Shown here piece after piece: positions 1 to 7,963 of a stretch of DNA of 64,000 nt (the stretch's first letter is position 1; each line of letters opens with the position of its first letter). The stretch is from Abditibacterium sp. (GTDB taxonomy: Bacteria > Armatimonadota > Abditibacteriia > Abditibacteriales > Abditibacteriaceae), in the NCBI GenBank assembly GCA_030448265.1, contig JAUJNG010000011.1, positions 62,001 to 126,000 on the forward strand, written 5' to 3'. A model generated the notes under the pieces. That model saw nothing but the letters and a program-made list of their open reading frames with translations, did no database searches and had not been told where the DNA came from. A program made the position numbers and the translations under genes.

Positions 1-216
1 AATATTTTCCCACCCCCGTTCGAGCGCCAACATCACCACGATTTTGTCACTCATCGAGTGCTTTTGCCATTCGTCTTGTCCCGCCCCCGCGCAGAGTTGC
101 GCCACCTCGATGAGATTTTGACGCTCCCCCTTGTGGAGCCACGATTCGAGCACTTTCCACTGCGCGCTGACATCTTTCAATTTGTGCAGCGACGAAACGA
201 AATCTTGAGGCGTCAC
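1..216 (-). CDS. Hypothetical protein, N-terminal fragment cut by window edge
   Basis: An open frame of 72 codons runs off the left edge. It starts at GTG 216-214, which overlaps the TGA stop of the upstream HAD gene (GTGA overlap), the usual sign of translational coupling. The peptide begins MTPQDFVSSLHKLKDV and is hydrophilic with regular charged residues and no signal peptide or membrane segment. I do not recognise a family. Its support is the open frame, the overlapping start and coding-like composition. It is probably the second gene of an operon with the HAD phosphatase. Confidence 0.55.
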   Translation of the reverse strand, partial: MTPQDFVSSLHKLKDVSAQWKVLESWLHKGERQNLIEVAQLCAGAGQDEWQKHSMSDKIVVMLALERGWENI

Positions 217-1193
217 TTCACAACCGCCTTGAGATATTCCAGCAGCGTGTTGACATCGGGCGTCACGATGTCGGCGCCCGCTTCGAGAAACTGGCGTTTG
301 TGCAACTCACCCGATGGCCCCGACAGCGCAATCGCGCCCGCGATGCGCGCTTTGCCCGCGCCTTTGAGTTCGCGGTAGTTGAAGACGGTTTGCAGATCGT
401 CCATGATGTCGCCGATGTAAAGCGCGTTTTTGAAATCGAGCGCCTCGCGCGCCGCCAGAAGCGTGCGACCGTCGGGTTTTTTGGGGCCGATGGCGGGCGT
501 AATCCAAGCGCTTGCGGGAATTTTCTGGAGCAGTTTGGCCTGCGATAACGCCAGGCGTGTTTCGGCGCTGGAGCGGCCCGTCACCACGCCATATTTCAAC
601 CTCGCGGGCAAAAGTTCGGGGTTGATGAGAACCGTTTCGCTCTTGTAATAGCCCTCGCCATGCACATATTCCGGCTCGAAGCCGTAGAGATCGCGGCAGG
701 CGTCGTCTCCGGCGTAGAACTCCTGAAAAAGCTGCGTCACCAGTTTGGGGTTGACGGCGCGCGCGAAATCGCGGCGCTGATGGGGCGTGAGCAGTTCCAG
801 AATCACGCCCTCGGCGCGCGCCAGACCGCCGCCGGCGCGCTTGATGGCATCGGTGTATTCGCGCCACGTGGGGGCGACTTCGTGGATGGACTGGGTATCG
901 CGCGCGGGGGTTTTGGTGAGTTTGGCGGCGATGAGCATCACAGCGGCGTTGGTTAAATCCCAGTCGTCGTTGAAGCCGCCGGCAAATTTAAAAAACTCGG
1001 TTTCTTCGGGCGTGAGAAGCGGGTAATTCGACTTCAGTTCGAGATGGTGGACGGCGTAGTGCTGGAGCGTGTCACAAATCGCGGCGCGAAAACTCTGGGA
1101 TACATCGAGCAAAACGCCGTCGATATCGAACAAAACCGCGTCTATGGTGGGCAGGATTTTGAAAAGTTCCTGTTTGATGAAAAGTTCGGACAT
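213..1193 (-). CDS. HAD-superfamily phosphatase-like hydrolase
   Basis: A 326-residue protein with the haloacid dehalogenase signature. Motif I is FDIDGVLLD near residues 22-30, with the nucleophile and acid/base aspartates two apart. Motif II is the VVTGRSS segment (Thr), followed by a conserved KPD segment (GPKKPDG) and motif IV GDIMDD near the C terminus, where two acidic residues coordinate Mg2+. It resembles the group of HAD proteins often annotated as type-1 HAD hydrolases of unknown substrate, some linked to histidine biosynthesis, but no substrate can be assigned here. It lies upstream of the edge fragment and its stop overlaps that gene's start. A palindromic repeat lies just upstream of its ATG. 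Confidence 0.85.
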   Translation of the reverse strand: MSELFIKQELFKILPTIDAVLFDIDGVLLDVSQSFRAAICDTLQHYAVHHLELKSNYPLLTPEETEFFKFAGGFNDDWDLTNAAVMLIAAKLTKTPARDTQSIHEVAPTWREYTDAIKRAGGGLARAEGVILELLTPHQRRDFARAVNPKLVTQLFQEFYAGDDACRDLYGFEPEYVHGEGYYKSETVLINPELLPARLKYGVVTGRSSAETRLALSQAKLLQKIPASAWITPAIGPKKPDGRTLLAAREALDFKNALYIGDIMDDLQTVFNYRELKGAGKARIAGAIALSGPSGELHKRQFLEAGADIVTPDVNTLLEYLKAVVK

Positions 1194-1234
1194 AAAATGG
1201 GGCCGCGCCCAGTATAGCGCGGCCCTTTTGCTCG

Positions 1235-1323
1235 AAAATTAACCACCCTACGCGGAGACACAGAGATTTTTTGAGGTTAAATCCCTCTTTTTCTCTGTGT
1301 CTCCGCGTAGGGTGGTTAATTTT
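1235..1323. repeat. Palindromic intergenic element, 'CGCGGAGACACAGAG' family
   Basis: Perfect 32-bp inverted arms at 1235-1266 and 1292-1323 around a 25-bp loop. The core reads CCCTACGCGGAGACACAGAG. The same core recurs in the right arm of the element at 17431-17524, and shorter CACAGAG cores occur at 9043-9133, 62978-63058 and 57.7-57.9 kb. The right arm contains the TAA stop of the minus-strand gene ending at 1316, so the repeat forms the end of that gene. Confidence 0.9.
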
Positions 1324-1744
1324 CCTTTTTGGTTTTGGAGCGGCGCATCCAGAACATGAAGGCGAGCGGCATACCGACGAAAATCGCCGCGATGGGAAGG
1401 GCGAAAGGCCAGATGCCGCTCGCGTTGGCCTGCGTGTCCTGCGCGTTGGAGGCGCCCGACGTGGGGCCGGACATCGCGCCGCCCGCGTTATCGACGGCAT
1501 TGGCGCTGGCATCGATGCCCGCACCGGCGGCGGGACTTTTGGAGTTGATGGCGTGTTCGTCGGGATTGGCGGCGTCCAAACGCGGCTGGGGCGTGCCCAT
1601 GCCTGGCGAAGGGCCAATTGAAGTGCCTGGCGCGTTGACGCCGTGCGTGCGCTGCTCGCCGTTTGCCATTTGAGAATGGGCAAGGCCGCTCCACAACAAG
1701 GCGGCGGCGAGAGTGAAAATGCGGGTTGCAGAAATCAGTTTCAT
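1316..1744 (-). CDS. Small exported membrane-anchored protein, unknown function
   Basis: The chosen ATG at 1744 gives 142 residues beginning with a clear signal peptide ([20 protein letters not shown], cleavage after AHS). A longer frame start at 1786 would place 14 residues before the signal and is unlikely. The middle is low-complexity and rich in Ala, Gly, Ser and Pro. A single hydrophobic segment near the C terminus ([20 protein letters not shown]) is followed by a basic tail RRSKTKK. The expected topology is an exported disordered domain anchored by its C-terminal helix. The stop codon lies within the flanking palindromic repeat. No family is recognised. It is divergent from purE. Confidence 0.6.
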   Translation of the reverse strand: MKLISATRIFTLAAALLWSGLAHSQMANGEQRTHGVNAPGTSIGPSPGMGTPQPRLDAANPDEHAINSKSPAAGAGIDASANAVDNAGGAMSGPTSGASNAQDTQANASGIWPFALPIAAIFVGMPLAFMFWMRRSKTKKEN

Positions 1745-1803
1745 GGCTGCGAGTTCTCGCCACTTGCGTGCCGCGCGGTGCGCCATCGAGTAAAAAAGGG
1801 TGC

Positions 1804-2313
1804 ATGAATTCTCCGCAGAGAAATGAGAAACCGCTCGTTGGCGTCATCATGGGCAGCCAGAGCGACTGGGACACCATGAAGCATTGCTGCGAAACCCTCG
1901 AATCGCTCGAAATCCCCTTTGAAACCCGCGTTGTGAGCGCGCATCGCACGCCGGATTTGCTCTTTGAATACGCCAAGGGTGCGAAAAATCGCGGCCTGGA
2001 AGTGGTGATAGCGGGCGCGGGCGGCGCGGCGCATCTGCCAGGAATGTGCGCCGCTCAGACAACGCTTCCGGTCTTGGGCGTTCCGGTGCAGTCGAAGGCG
2101 TTGAATGGTTTGGATTCGCTCCTGAGCATCGTGCAAATGCCCGCGGGCGTTCCGGTGGCGACGCTGGCGATTGGACGCGCGGGCGCGGTGAACGCGGCGC
2201 TGCTGGCGGCTTCGATTCTGGGCAATAAATACCCGCAAATCGGCGAAAGATTGGAAGGTTTTCGCGCGGCGCAGACGGAAAAGGTGCTGGAAAACTCCGA
2301 CCCGCGACAGTAG
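1804..2313 (+). CDS. purE: N5-carboxyaminoimidazole ribonucleotide mutase PurE
   Basis: PurE moves the carboxylate of N5-CAIR to C4 of the imidazole ring, giving CAIR in de novo purine synthesis. The ATG at 1804 gives 169 residues, the usual length for class I PurE. The substrate-binding GSQSDW motif is near residues 17-22, followed by SAHRTP and the glycine-rich [12 protein letters not shown] and GVPVQS segments. The ORF remains open upstream to 1726, but that extension is not homologous. Its normal partner purK is not adjacent: it starts 3.8 kb downstream, beyond a restriction-modification module. An intrinsic terminator follows at once. Confidence 0.97.
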   Translation: MNSPQRNEKPLVGVIMGSQSDWDTMKHCCETLESLEIPFETRVVSAHRTPDLLFEYAKGAKNRGLEVVIAGAGGAAHLPGMCAAQTTLPVLGVPVQSKALNGLDSLLSIVQMPAGVPVATLAIGRAGAVNAALLAASILGNKYPQIGERLEGFRAAQTEKVLENSDPRQ

Positions 2314-2335
2314 GGGCAAAATGCATCAAAATACA

Positions 2336-2366
2336 AAGCAATTTCGCGGGGCGAAATTGCTTTTTT
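2336..2366 (+). terminator. Rho-independent terminator after purE
   Basis: A 12-bp perfect stem AAGCAATTTCGC / GCGAAATTGCTT with a 3-nt loop is followed by six T. It ends only 3 bases before the ATG of the next gene, so it would cut purE transcription off from the methylase. It also leaves almost no untranslated leader for that gene. Confidence 0.85.
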
Positions 2367-2369
2367 GCT

Positions 2370-4421
2370 ATGAAAATCAACCCCATTCTCGATGAAAAAG
2401 TCGAGGCCGAAATCGAAGCGGCGCTGAAAAACGAGTCGCCCAGGCTCGAAACCATCAACGACTACCTCGACCGGATTTTCCGCGACCCAACACTTAAATT
2501 CGGCCTCAAATTCTTCCAAAACGCCGAGCGCGAAAAGCTCAAATTGCGCGAAGTCGGCGATAAATTGGAAATCTTTTGCCTCAACCGCAAGAAATGGCTG
2601 CGCGCCAAACCTGAAGAAGTCGTGCGCCAGTTGTTTTTGCTTTATGTGCGCGATTCGTTGTTCTACCCGATGGAGCGCGTGGGCGTCGAGTGGCCGATGC
2701 AAATGGGCGAGGACGCCGAAAAAGAGCGCGCCGACATCGTGATTTTCTCCGACGATGCGCGCACCGATCCTTACATCGTCTTCGAACTCAAAAAGCCCGC
2801 CTCGCAAGCCGGTCTGGAACAATTGCGCTCCTATCTGCGCTGGACTTCCTCGCCCTTTGGCTGCTGGAGCAACGGATCGGAACACTCTTTTCAACTGCGC
2901 GAGGAGAGCGCATCGGGCAAAGGCGCCTACACCTTCCGCGATATTTCGCGCTTGCCCGCCCAAAACCAAACTCTCGAAGACATTCTCAAGCCGCTCACTT
3001 TCGCCGAACTGACCCCGATTTCCAATATGCGCGCGCTGATTCAGCGCCTCGAACACGACGCGCTCGCCAACGCGGGCGTCAACGCTTTTGACGAGCTGTT
3101 CAAACTCTTTTTCGCCAAGCTGCACGACGAATACCGGCCCCGCGTCAAACCAACCGACGCCGTGGATTTTCGAGTTCCTACCGGCACGCCCGAAGACGTT
3201 TACCAGCGTTTCAACTCGCTTTTCGCCGAAGCGCGCTCGCGCAAACACTGGGACACCATTTTCGACGCGGGCGAACAACTCAAACTCAAGGGCGAAGCCC
3301 TGCGCCTGTGTGCCGCCGCGCTCGAACCGTTTTCGCTCGCTCGCACCGATTTGGAAGCCGTGGACGCCGCCTTTGAATATCTCATCAACCCCGAACAAAA
3401 AGGCGCCAAAGGCCAATATTTCACGCCGCGCCCCGTCGTCAAAATGGCGGTCAAAATGCTGTTTCCGCAGGACGGCGAACGCATGATCGACCCCGCGTGC
3501 GGCTCGTGCGGCTTCCTGATTCACACCATCCGTCACGTGCAGCGCCTTTACGATTGGGACAAAGCCGAACTTTACCGCTACGCTAACGAAAATTTGTTTG
3601 CCGTTGATTTCGATGACCGTTTGCAAAAAGTCGCCAAGACGATGATGATTATCGCGGGCGACGGCAAGGCCAATGTCTTTTCGGTGAATGCGCTCGATGT
3701 GCGCGACTGGCAAAACTCGCCCGCCGCCAAAGAAATCGGCCAGTTTTCGCGCGAAACGCGCGACGGCGATTTCGATTTAGTCCTCACCAACCCGCCTTTC
3801 GCCGGAAAAATCACCGGCAAAACCCAGCTTGCGGCCTTCGACCTCTACGAACTCGCGGCGGGCGGCCTCCTGCGCGACGACGAGGAAGATGACGAAACCG
3901 AACTGAGCGAGGAAGAAAAAGTCGTCAAGCGCCGCAAGGTGGCGGGCATGAAGCGCGACGTGTTGTTCTTGGAACGCTGCCTCGATTTGCTGAGACCTGG
4001 CGGGCGCATGGCGATTGTGCTTCCGCAGGGCAATTTGAACAACCTCGGCACGCGCGGACTGCGCGACTATCTGGGCAAACGGGCGCGACTTCTGGCGTGC
4101 GTGGGGTTGCACGTCAACTCCTTCAAACCCTTCACCGGCACCAAAACCAGCGTGGTTTTCGTGCAAAAGTGGGGCGGCGACGCGGGGCCGCCGCAAAGCA
4201 ACTATCCGGTTTTTCTGGCGACGAGCCAAAAGTCGGGCAAAAACAATTCGGGGCAATACCAATACGTCGAAGACGAGCAGGGCAACCAACTCGACGAAGA
4301 CGGCATCCCCACGACCGAAAGCAATCGCCCCGCCGCCATCGAACACGATTTAGACGAAATCGCCGAGGCGTTTATCGGGTGGGGCAAAAAGCAGGGCTTT
4401 AAGTTTTTGGAGGAGGCATAA
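2370..4421 (+). CDS. Restriction-modification fusion: nuclease-like N-terminal domain plus N6-adenine DNA methyltransferase
   Basis: A 683-residue protein with two parts. Residues about 80-200 resemble the type I HsdR N-terminal / HSDR_N_2 nuclease fold: D122 in ADIVIF, then E139 and K141 in VFELKK form a PD-(D/E)xK-like set. Residues about 330-680 are an HsdM-type N6-methyltransferase, with SAM motif I DPACGSCGF at 374-382 and catalytic NPPF at 474-477. The next gene, starting directly after the stop, is a specificity subunit. Nuclease and methylase in one chain with a separate S protein is the architecture of BcgI-like type IIB systems; a type I-like methylase with a remnant nuclease domain is the alternative. 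No separate HsdR is present in the window. Confidence 0.85.
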   Translation: MKINPILDEKVEAEIEAALKNESPRLETINDYLDRIFRDPTLKFGLKFFQNAEREKLKLREVGDKLEIFCLNRKKWLRAKPEEVVRQLFLLYVRDSLFYPMERVGVEWPMQMGEDAEKERADIVIFSDDARTDPYIVFELKKPASQAGLEQLRSYLRWTSSPFGCWSNGSEHSFQLREESASGKGAYTFRDISRLPAQNQTLEDILKPLTFAELTPISNMRALIQRLEHDALANAGVNAFDELFKLFFAKLHDEYRPRVKPTDAVDFRVPTGTPEDVYQRFNSLFAEARSRKHWDTIFDAGEQLKLKGEALRLCAAALEPFSLARTDLEAVDAAFEYLINPEQKGAKGQYFTPRPVVKMAVKMLFPQDGERMIDPACGSCGFLIHTIRHVQRLYDWDKAELYRYANENLFAVDFDDRLQKVAKTMMIIAGDGKANVFSVNALDVRDWQNSPAAKEIGQFSRETRDGDFDLVLTNPPFAGKITGKTQLAAFDLYELAAGGLLRDDEEDDETELSEEEKVVKRRKVAGMKRDVLFLERCLDLLRPGGRMAIVLPQGNLNNLGTRGLRDYLGKRARLLACVGLHVNSFKPFTGTKTSVVFVQKWGGDAGPPQSNYPVFLATSQKSGKNNSGQYQYVEDEQGNQLDEDGIPTTESNRPAAIEHDLDEIAEAFIGWGKKQGFKFLEEA

Positions 4422-5795
4422 ATGGTTTATTCAATTGTCGAAATGAATGAGATGGTGCGCTATGGGCGCTGGGACGCTGAAGCCTACACGCCATTTTTGC
4501 GTTCTACTCTGGAGCATTTGAAATCGCACGGACGACTTGATTCATTTGCTACAATCACCCATCCTGGCGAGATCAAGCGAATTTACCACGAAGGAAAAGA
4601 GACAGTGCCTTTTCTGCGCGCTGGTAACATCCGCCCGTTCTTGCCTGTAGTAGAAAATGCACTTCGCATCGCACCCGAAACCGCGCTTGGATTGCCGCAA
4701 AACCGGCTTCTCACGAACGACGTTTTGGTTACTCGTTCCGGTGGTTTAGATATTTGCGTTTACCTTGGCTCGAATGGGGCCGCTTATACAAGTGGCGAAG
4801 GTTTAATCGTTAGAGCCTTCGGAGATATTGACGGGGCTTATCTGGCCGTTTATCTAAATACTTCGGTCGGTTACGCTTTGTGCAAACGTGCGATTTATGG
4901 CAATGGGGCGCCGCCGCACGTCAGCCCCGCTTATTTGGGAGAAATCCCTATTCCGAGACTTGGGGCTACCGAAGAGCAAGCGGCATCTTTGGTCAGGCAA
5001 GCTCATGATTTGCTGGCTCAGGCCAGTAATTTTTACCCCCAGGCCGAAGCCGAACTGCTCGAACGGCTGGGCTGGGACGAAATCGACCGTGCGCCGCGCG
5101 AGTTGTTTTACGTCGCCGAGTGGGACGAAATGAAATCGCACCAACGCGCCGACCCCGAGTTTTTCCAGCCGCATTATGCGCGATTGCGACAGCAAATCGA
5201 GGAAAAAGGCGCGTTGAAGTTGGGTTCGGCTTTGAAATTTCTCGACAAGGGCGCACAACCGGACGGCTACGAAAGCGGCGGCGAAATTCGCGTCGTGAAA
5301 TCGAAAAACGTGTCGGGACGCGGCATCAGTTGGGAAGGGTGCGAGCGCACGACACGCGGCGTTTGGGGAAAAGCAGTAACAGCGCGCTTGCGAAATGAGG
5401 ATGTCGTTTTCAACGCTACTGGCCTTGGGACTTTAGGCCGCGCCGAAGCGATTCGAGATTTGCCAGGCGAAGCCTTGGCCGCCGTTGACCTGTTGATTTG
5501 CCGCACCGACCACACGAAAATTTTGCCGATTTATCTTGCGCTCTTTCTCAATTCGCCCGCAGGATTGGCACAAAGCGACCGAGCGCAAACCGGCTCGTCG
5601 GGCCAGTTGCATCTTTATCCGCAACATCTGCGCGAGTATCAAATTTTCGTCCCCAAAAACGCCGATGGCTCTATTGATCTGGCGTGGCAAGGGCGTCTGG
5701 CCGACAAAGTGTTGGAAGCATCGGGCGCCAAAGCGCGGGCACGTCAAAAGCTGGACGAAGCCAAGGCGTTGGTCGAAAACGCCATCGGAATGTGA
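4422..5795 (+). CDS. Restriction-modification specificity subunit (HsdS-like)
   Basis: A 457-residue protein whose ATG follows the TAA of the methylase immediately, with a strong GGAGGA ribosome site inside the end of that gene. Two target-recognition domains are visible: the first about residues 40-200, ending in the ISP-like motif HVSPAYLGEIPIPRL, and the second about 235-440, ending LYPQHLREYQIFVPK. Each is followed by a helical spacer rich in Ala and Glu. This is the standard two-TRD layout that reads a bipartite DNA target. It should direct the fused nuclease/methylase made by the upstream gene. Confidence 0.85.
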   Translation: MVYSIVEMNEMVRYGRWDAEAYTPFLRSTLEHLKSHGRLDSFATITHPGEIKRIYHEGKETVPFLRAGNIRPFLPVVENALRIAPETALGLPQNRLLTNDVLVTRSGGLDICVYLGSNGAAYTSGEGLIVRAFGDIDGAYLAVYLNTSVGYALCKRAIYGNGAPPHVSPAYLGEIPIPRLGATEEQAASLVRQAHDLLAQASNFYPQAEAELLERLGWDEIDRAPRELFYVAEWDEMKSHQRADPEFFQPHYARLRQQIEEKGALKLGSALKFLDKGAQPDGYESGGEIRVVKSKNVSGRGISWEGCERTTRGVWGKAVTARLRNEDVVFNATGLGTLGRAEAIRDLPGEALAAVDLLICRTDHTKILPIYLALFLNSPAGLAQSDRAQTGSSGQLHLYPQHLREYQIFVPKNADGSIDLAWQGRLADKVLEASGAKARARQKLDEAKALVENAIGM

Positions 5796-5837
5796 AGAGA
5801 ACGCCTCCCTTTGTAAAATTCCCGTTGGAGACTCACC

Positions 5838-6059
5838 ATGATTCAAACTCTCGAAGCGCTCATTGATGAAAACGGCAGCGTGCGCTTGCTCGAACTCGTT
5901 CAGCTTTCGTCGCCGCGCCGCGCGCTCGTCACCATTTTGGAAGCGCCCACCGAAGCGCGCCACGAAACCGCACTTTTGAGCGAGGCCTCTCTTGGCGCGG
6001 ATTGGAATCGGGCCGAGGAGGACGAAGCGTGGTCACACCACCAACCGGCAGCGTCGTGA
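5838..6059 (+). CDS. Orphan antitoxin-like protein of a MazF/PemK-type module
   Basis: A 73-residue acidic protein. It starts with a short beta-rich segment of the type MIQTLEALIDENGSVRL and ends in an acidic stretch with WNRAEEDEAW, a pattern seen in small antitoxins encoded just before MazF/PemK-type toxins. No toxin gene follows. Instead, an overlapping frame at 6029-6070 encodes what looks like the first 13 residues of such a toxin and then stops. It lies between the specificity gene and purK. The assignment rests on remembered family patterns and should be tested by search. Confidence 0.6.
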   Translation: MIQTLEALIDENGSVRLLELVQLSSPRRALVTILEAPTEARHETALLSEASLGADWNRAEEDEAWSHHQPAAS

Positions 6060-6070
6060 CAATACGTTAG
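6029..6070 (+). pseudogene. Relic start of a MazF/PemK-type toxin
   Basis: In a frame overlapping the end of the antitoxin-like gene, GTG starts the peptide MVTPPTGSVVTIR and a TAG follows. PPTGSVV followed by a hydrophobic strand is the characteristic opening of MazF/PemK toxins, which usually continue into a PFPFSD-like segment. The overlap of toxin start with antitoxin end is the normal arrangement in these modules. The rest of the toxin is absent, and the purK leader follows. Interpretation: a deletion removed the toxin body and left the antitoxin. Confidence 0.5.
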
Positions 6071-6097
6071 AATTTCGGGCAAAATAAAGCCGTTCTT

Positions 6098-7249
6098 ATG
6101 ACAATCGGCATTTTAGGCGGCGGGCAGTTGGGGCGAATGCTCGTGCTGGCGGGCGCGCCGCTCGGCCTGCAATTCAAAATTCTCGACCCTTCGAGCGAAG
6201 CCGTCGCGGGGCAACTGGCGCCGCTTTTGTGCGAGGACATCAACGATGTGCCTGCGCTGCTCTGGTTTTCCAAAAATCTCGATGTCGTGACCTACGAATG
6301 GGAAAACGTGCCCGTCGGTTCGGCCAAATATCTCGCCGCGCGTGTTCCCGTCTTTCCGCCGCCGCGCGCGCTGGAAATTTCCTCGGACAGGCTCAAAGAA
6401 AAGTCGTTTTTCCGCGAAAACGGCGTGCCCACGCCCGATTTCGCGGCGATTGAATCGCGCGCGGAACTCGATGCGGCCTTGAAAGAAATCGGTTTGCCCG
6501 CCGTTTTAAAAACCCGCAAATTCGGCTACGACGGCAAAGGGCAATTCGTGCTCAAAACGCCGCGCGATGCCGATAAAGCCTGGGAAAAGCTGGGCGGCGT
6601 GCCATTGATTTTGGAAAGTTTCGTCCCTTTCGAGCGCGAAGTTTCGATTCTGGCGGTGCGCGGTCAGGGTGGCGAAAAGAGGTTTTATCCCCTCGTGGAA
6701 AATCATCACCGCGAGGGGATTTTGCGGCTCAGTCTAGTGGGGGCGGGACTGACGTCCTCTTCCAATCGGTTGGACGAAACCCAATTGGAAGAGGACGTCA
6801 GTCCCGCCTCACTCCAAAGCGATGCCGAAAAATTCGCTTCAAAACTGCTCGACAAACTCGATTACGTCGGCGTGATGGCTTTAGAACTGTTTCAAATCGG
6901 CGAGCGTTTGCTGGCCAACGAAATCGCGCCGCGCGTGCATAATTCGGGGCACTGGACAATCGAAGGCTCGGTTTGCTCGCAGTTCGAAAACCACCTGCGC
7001 GCCGTCGCGGGGCTGCCGCTTGGTTCAACCGAAATGAAGGCGCCGTTTGCGGCCATGGTCAATCTCATCGGGCATCTGCCGCCGCTTTGCGAGGTTCTCC
7101 GCATTGAGGGCGCGCACGCTCATTTTTACGGCAAAGAGATTAAAGCGGGGCGCAAAGTCGGGCATATCACACTTACGGCTTCGAGCCGCGAAGAGCTTCA
7201 AAGCGCAGTGGATGCGGCGCAATTATTAACCGCAGATGGACGCAGATAA
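6098..7249 (+). CDS. purK: N5-carboxyaminoimidazole ribonucleotide synthase PurK, with a repeat-derived insertion
   Basis: PurK uses ATP and bicarbonate to carboxylate AIR, giving N5-CAIR for PurE. The 383-residue ATP-grasp protein begins with GILGGGQLGRM. It carries the KTRKFGYDGKGQ phosphate-binding loop near residues 133-144, and ANEIAPRVHNSGHWT near residues 270-284 in the metal/ATP site. Two oddities are visible. A perfect palindrome (6742-6808) lies in frame inside the gene and encodes about 22 extra residues between ILRLS and the FASKLLDKLDYVGVMALE segment, where other PurK proteins have a short stretch. The last residues, LTADGRR, and the stop codon are encoded by a second palindromic element. 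The ATP-grasp motifs are intact, so it is probably functional. Confidence 0.95.
   Translation: MTIGILGGGQLGRMLVLAGAPLGLQFKILDPSSEAVAGQLAPLLCEDINDVPALLWFSKNLDVVTYEWENVPVGSAKYLAARVPVFPPPRALEISSDRLKEKSFFRENGVPTPDFAAIESRAELDAALKEIGLPAVLKTRKFGYDGKGQFVLKTPRDADKAWEKLGGVPLILESFVPFEREVSILAVRGQGGEKRFYPLVENHHREGILRLSLVGAGLTSSSNRLDETQLEEDVSPASLQSDAEKFASKLLDKLDYVGVMALELFQIGERLLANEIAPRVHNSGHWTIEGSVCSQFENHLRAVAGLPLGSTEMKAPFAAMVNLIGHLPPLCEVLRIEGAHAHFYGKEIKAGRKVGHITLTASSREELQSAVDAAQLLTADGRR
6742..6808. repeat. purK: Palindromic element inserted in frame within purK
   Basis: Arms 6742-6766 and 6784-6808 are perfect 25-bp inverted repeats (core GACGTCCTCTTCCAAT) around a 17-bp loop. The element adds a multiple of three and has no stop in the purK frame. 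It is built like the intergenic palindromes elsewhere in the window but has a different sequence. Confidence 0.9.
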
Positions 7250-7303
7250 ACACTGCTGTTTTGGATGGCTATCTGTGTTTATCTGCGTCCATCTGCGGTT
7301 AAT
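7225..7303. repeat. Palindromic element, 'AACCGCAGATGGACGCAG' family
   Basis: Perfect 29-bp arms at 7225-7253 and 7275-7303. The left arm encodes the end of PurK and its TAA stop. The same family forms the outer shell of the nested element at 37384-37627. The hairpin could also act in transcription termination or 3'-end stability after purK. Confidence 0.9.
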
Positions 7304-7348
7304 TTGGCCTTGGGATTTTTTGACAAGTGAAATGTCATACTGAATCGC

Positions 7349-7936
7349 ATGACGCCTCACATTCTCATTCCCGACCGGTTGCTCACCGTTGATGACTTCT
7401 TTTCACCTGACGAATGCGCCGCGCACATCGCGCGCAGCGAAGGCGACGGTTATGAAGCCGCCACCATCACCACGAAATTTGGCGCCGTGATGCGTCAGGA
7501 CATTCGCAACAACGCGCGCCTGATTTGCGATGATGCCGCACTCGCGCAGGATTTATGGAATCGGGTGCGGCCTTTTGTGCCCTCGCCGCTTTTTGAGCGC
7601 GAGGCGATTGGATTGAATGAACGTTTGCGCTATTACCGTTATCAGGCCGGACAGACTTTTAAACCGCATCAGGACGGCAGTTTCAAGCGCGAAAACGGCG
7701 AGAAAAGCCAGATAACCTTCATGATTTATCTCAACGGCGAGTTTGAAGGCGGCGCCACCAACTTCGATTTGCGCTACCCCTACGGAGAAATCGAAGTGAA
7801 GCCCAAAACCGGCATGGCGCTGCTGTTTTTGCACTCGTTCCGGCACGAAGGCGCCGTCGTGACACACGGCAGCAAATACGTTTTGCGCTCGGATGTCATG
7901 TATGGCCCGTCGAGCGGCACCGATGACGAGGAGTGA
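7349..7936 (+). CDS. 2-oxoglutarate/Fe(II)-dependent oxygenase (prolyl 4-hydroxylase-like)
   Basis: A 195-residue protein with a double-stranded beta-helix core typical of procollagen prolyl 4-hydroxylase-like oxygenases. The iron ligands are visible as H107-x-D109 (FKPHQDG) and H166 (SFRHEG). K176 or R180 in SKYVLRSD would bind the 2-oxoglutarate carboxylate. The enzyme should couple 2-oxoglutarate decarboxylation to hydroxylation of an amino acid side chain or small molecule; the substrate is unknown. No signal peptide. It starts 45 bases after a palindromic element and is convergent with the next gene. Confidence 0.85.
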   Translation: MTPHILIPDRLLTVDDFFSPDECAAHIARSEGDGYEAATITTKFGAVMRQDIRNNARLICDDAALAQDLWNRVRPFVPSPLFEREAIGLNERLRYYRYQAGQTFKPHQDGSFKRENGEKSQITFMIYLNGEFEGGATNFDLRYPYGEIEVKPKTGMALLFLHSFRHEGAVVTHGSKYVLRSDVMYGPSSGTDDEE

Positions 7937-7963
7937 AGCCCTGAGACACGCGCGTTCGCGTTG

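Noticed and set aside
2055..3713. A 552-codon open frame on the minus strand across purE and the methylase
   Set aside because: It is the antisense shadow of strongly GC-rich genes; it has no recognisable motif and both sense genes are certain.
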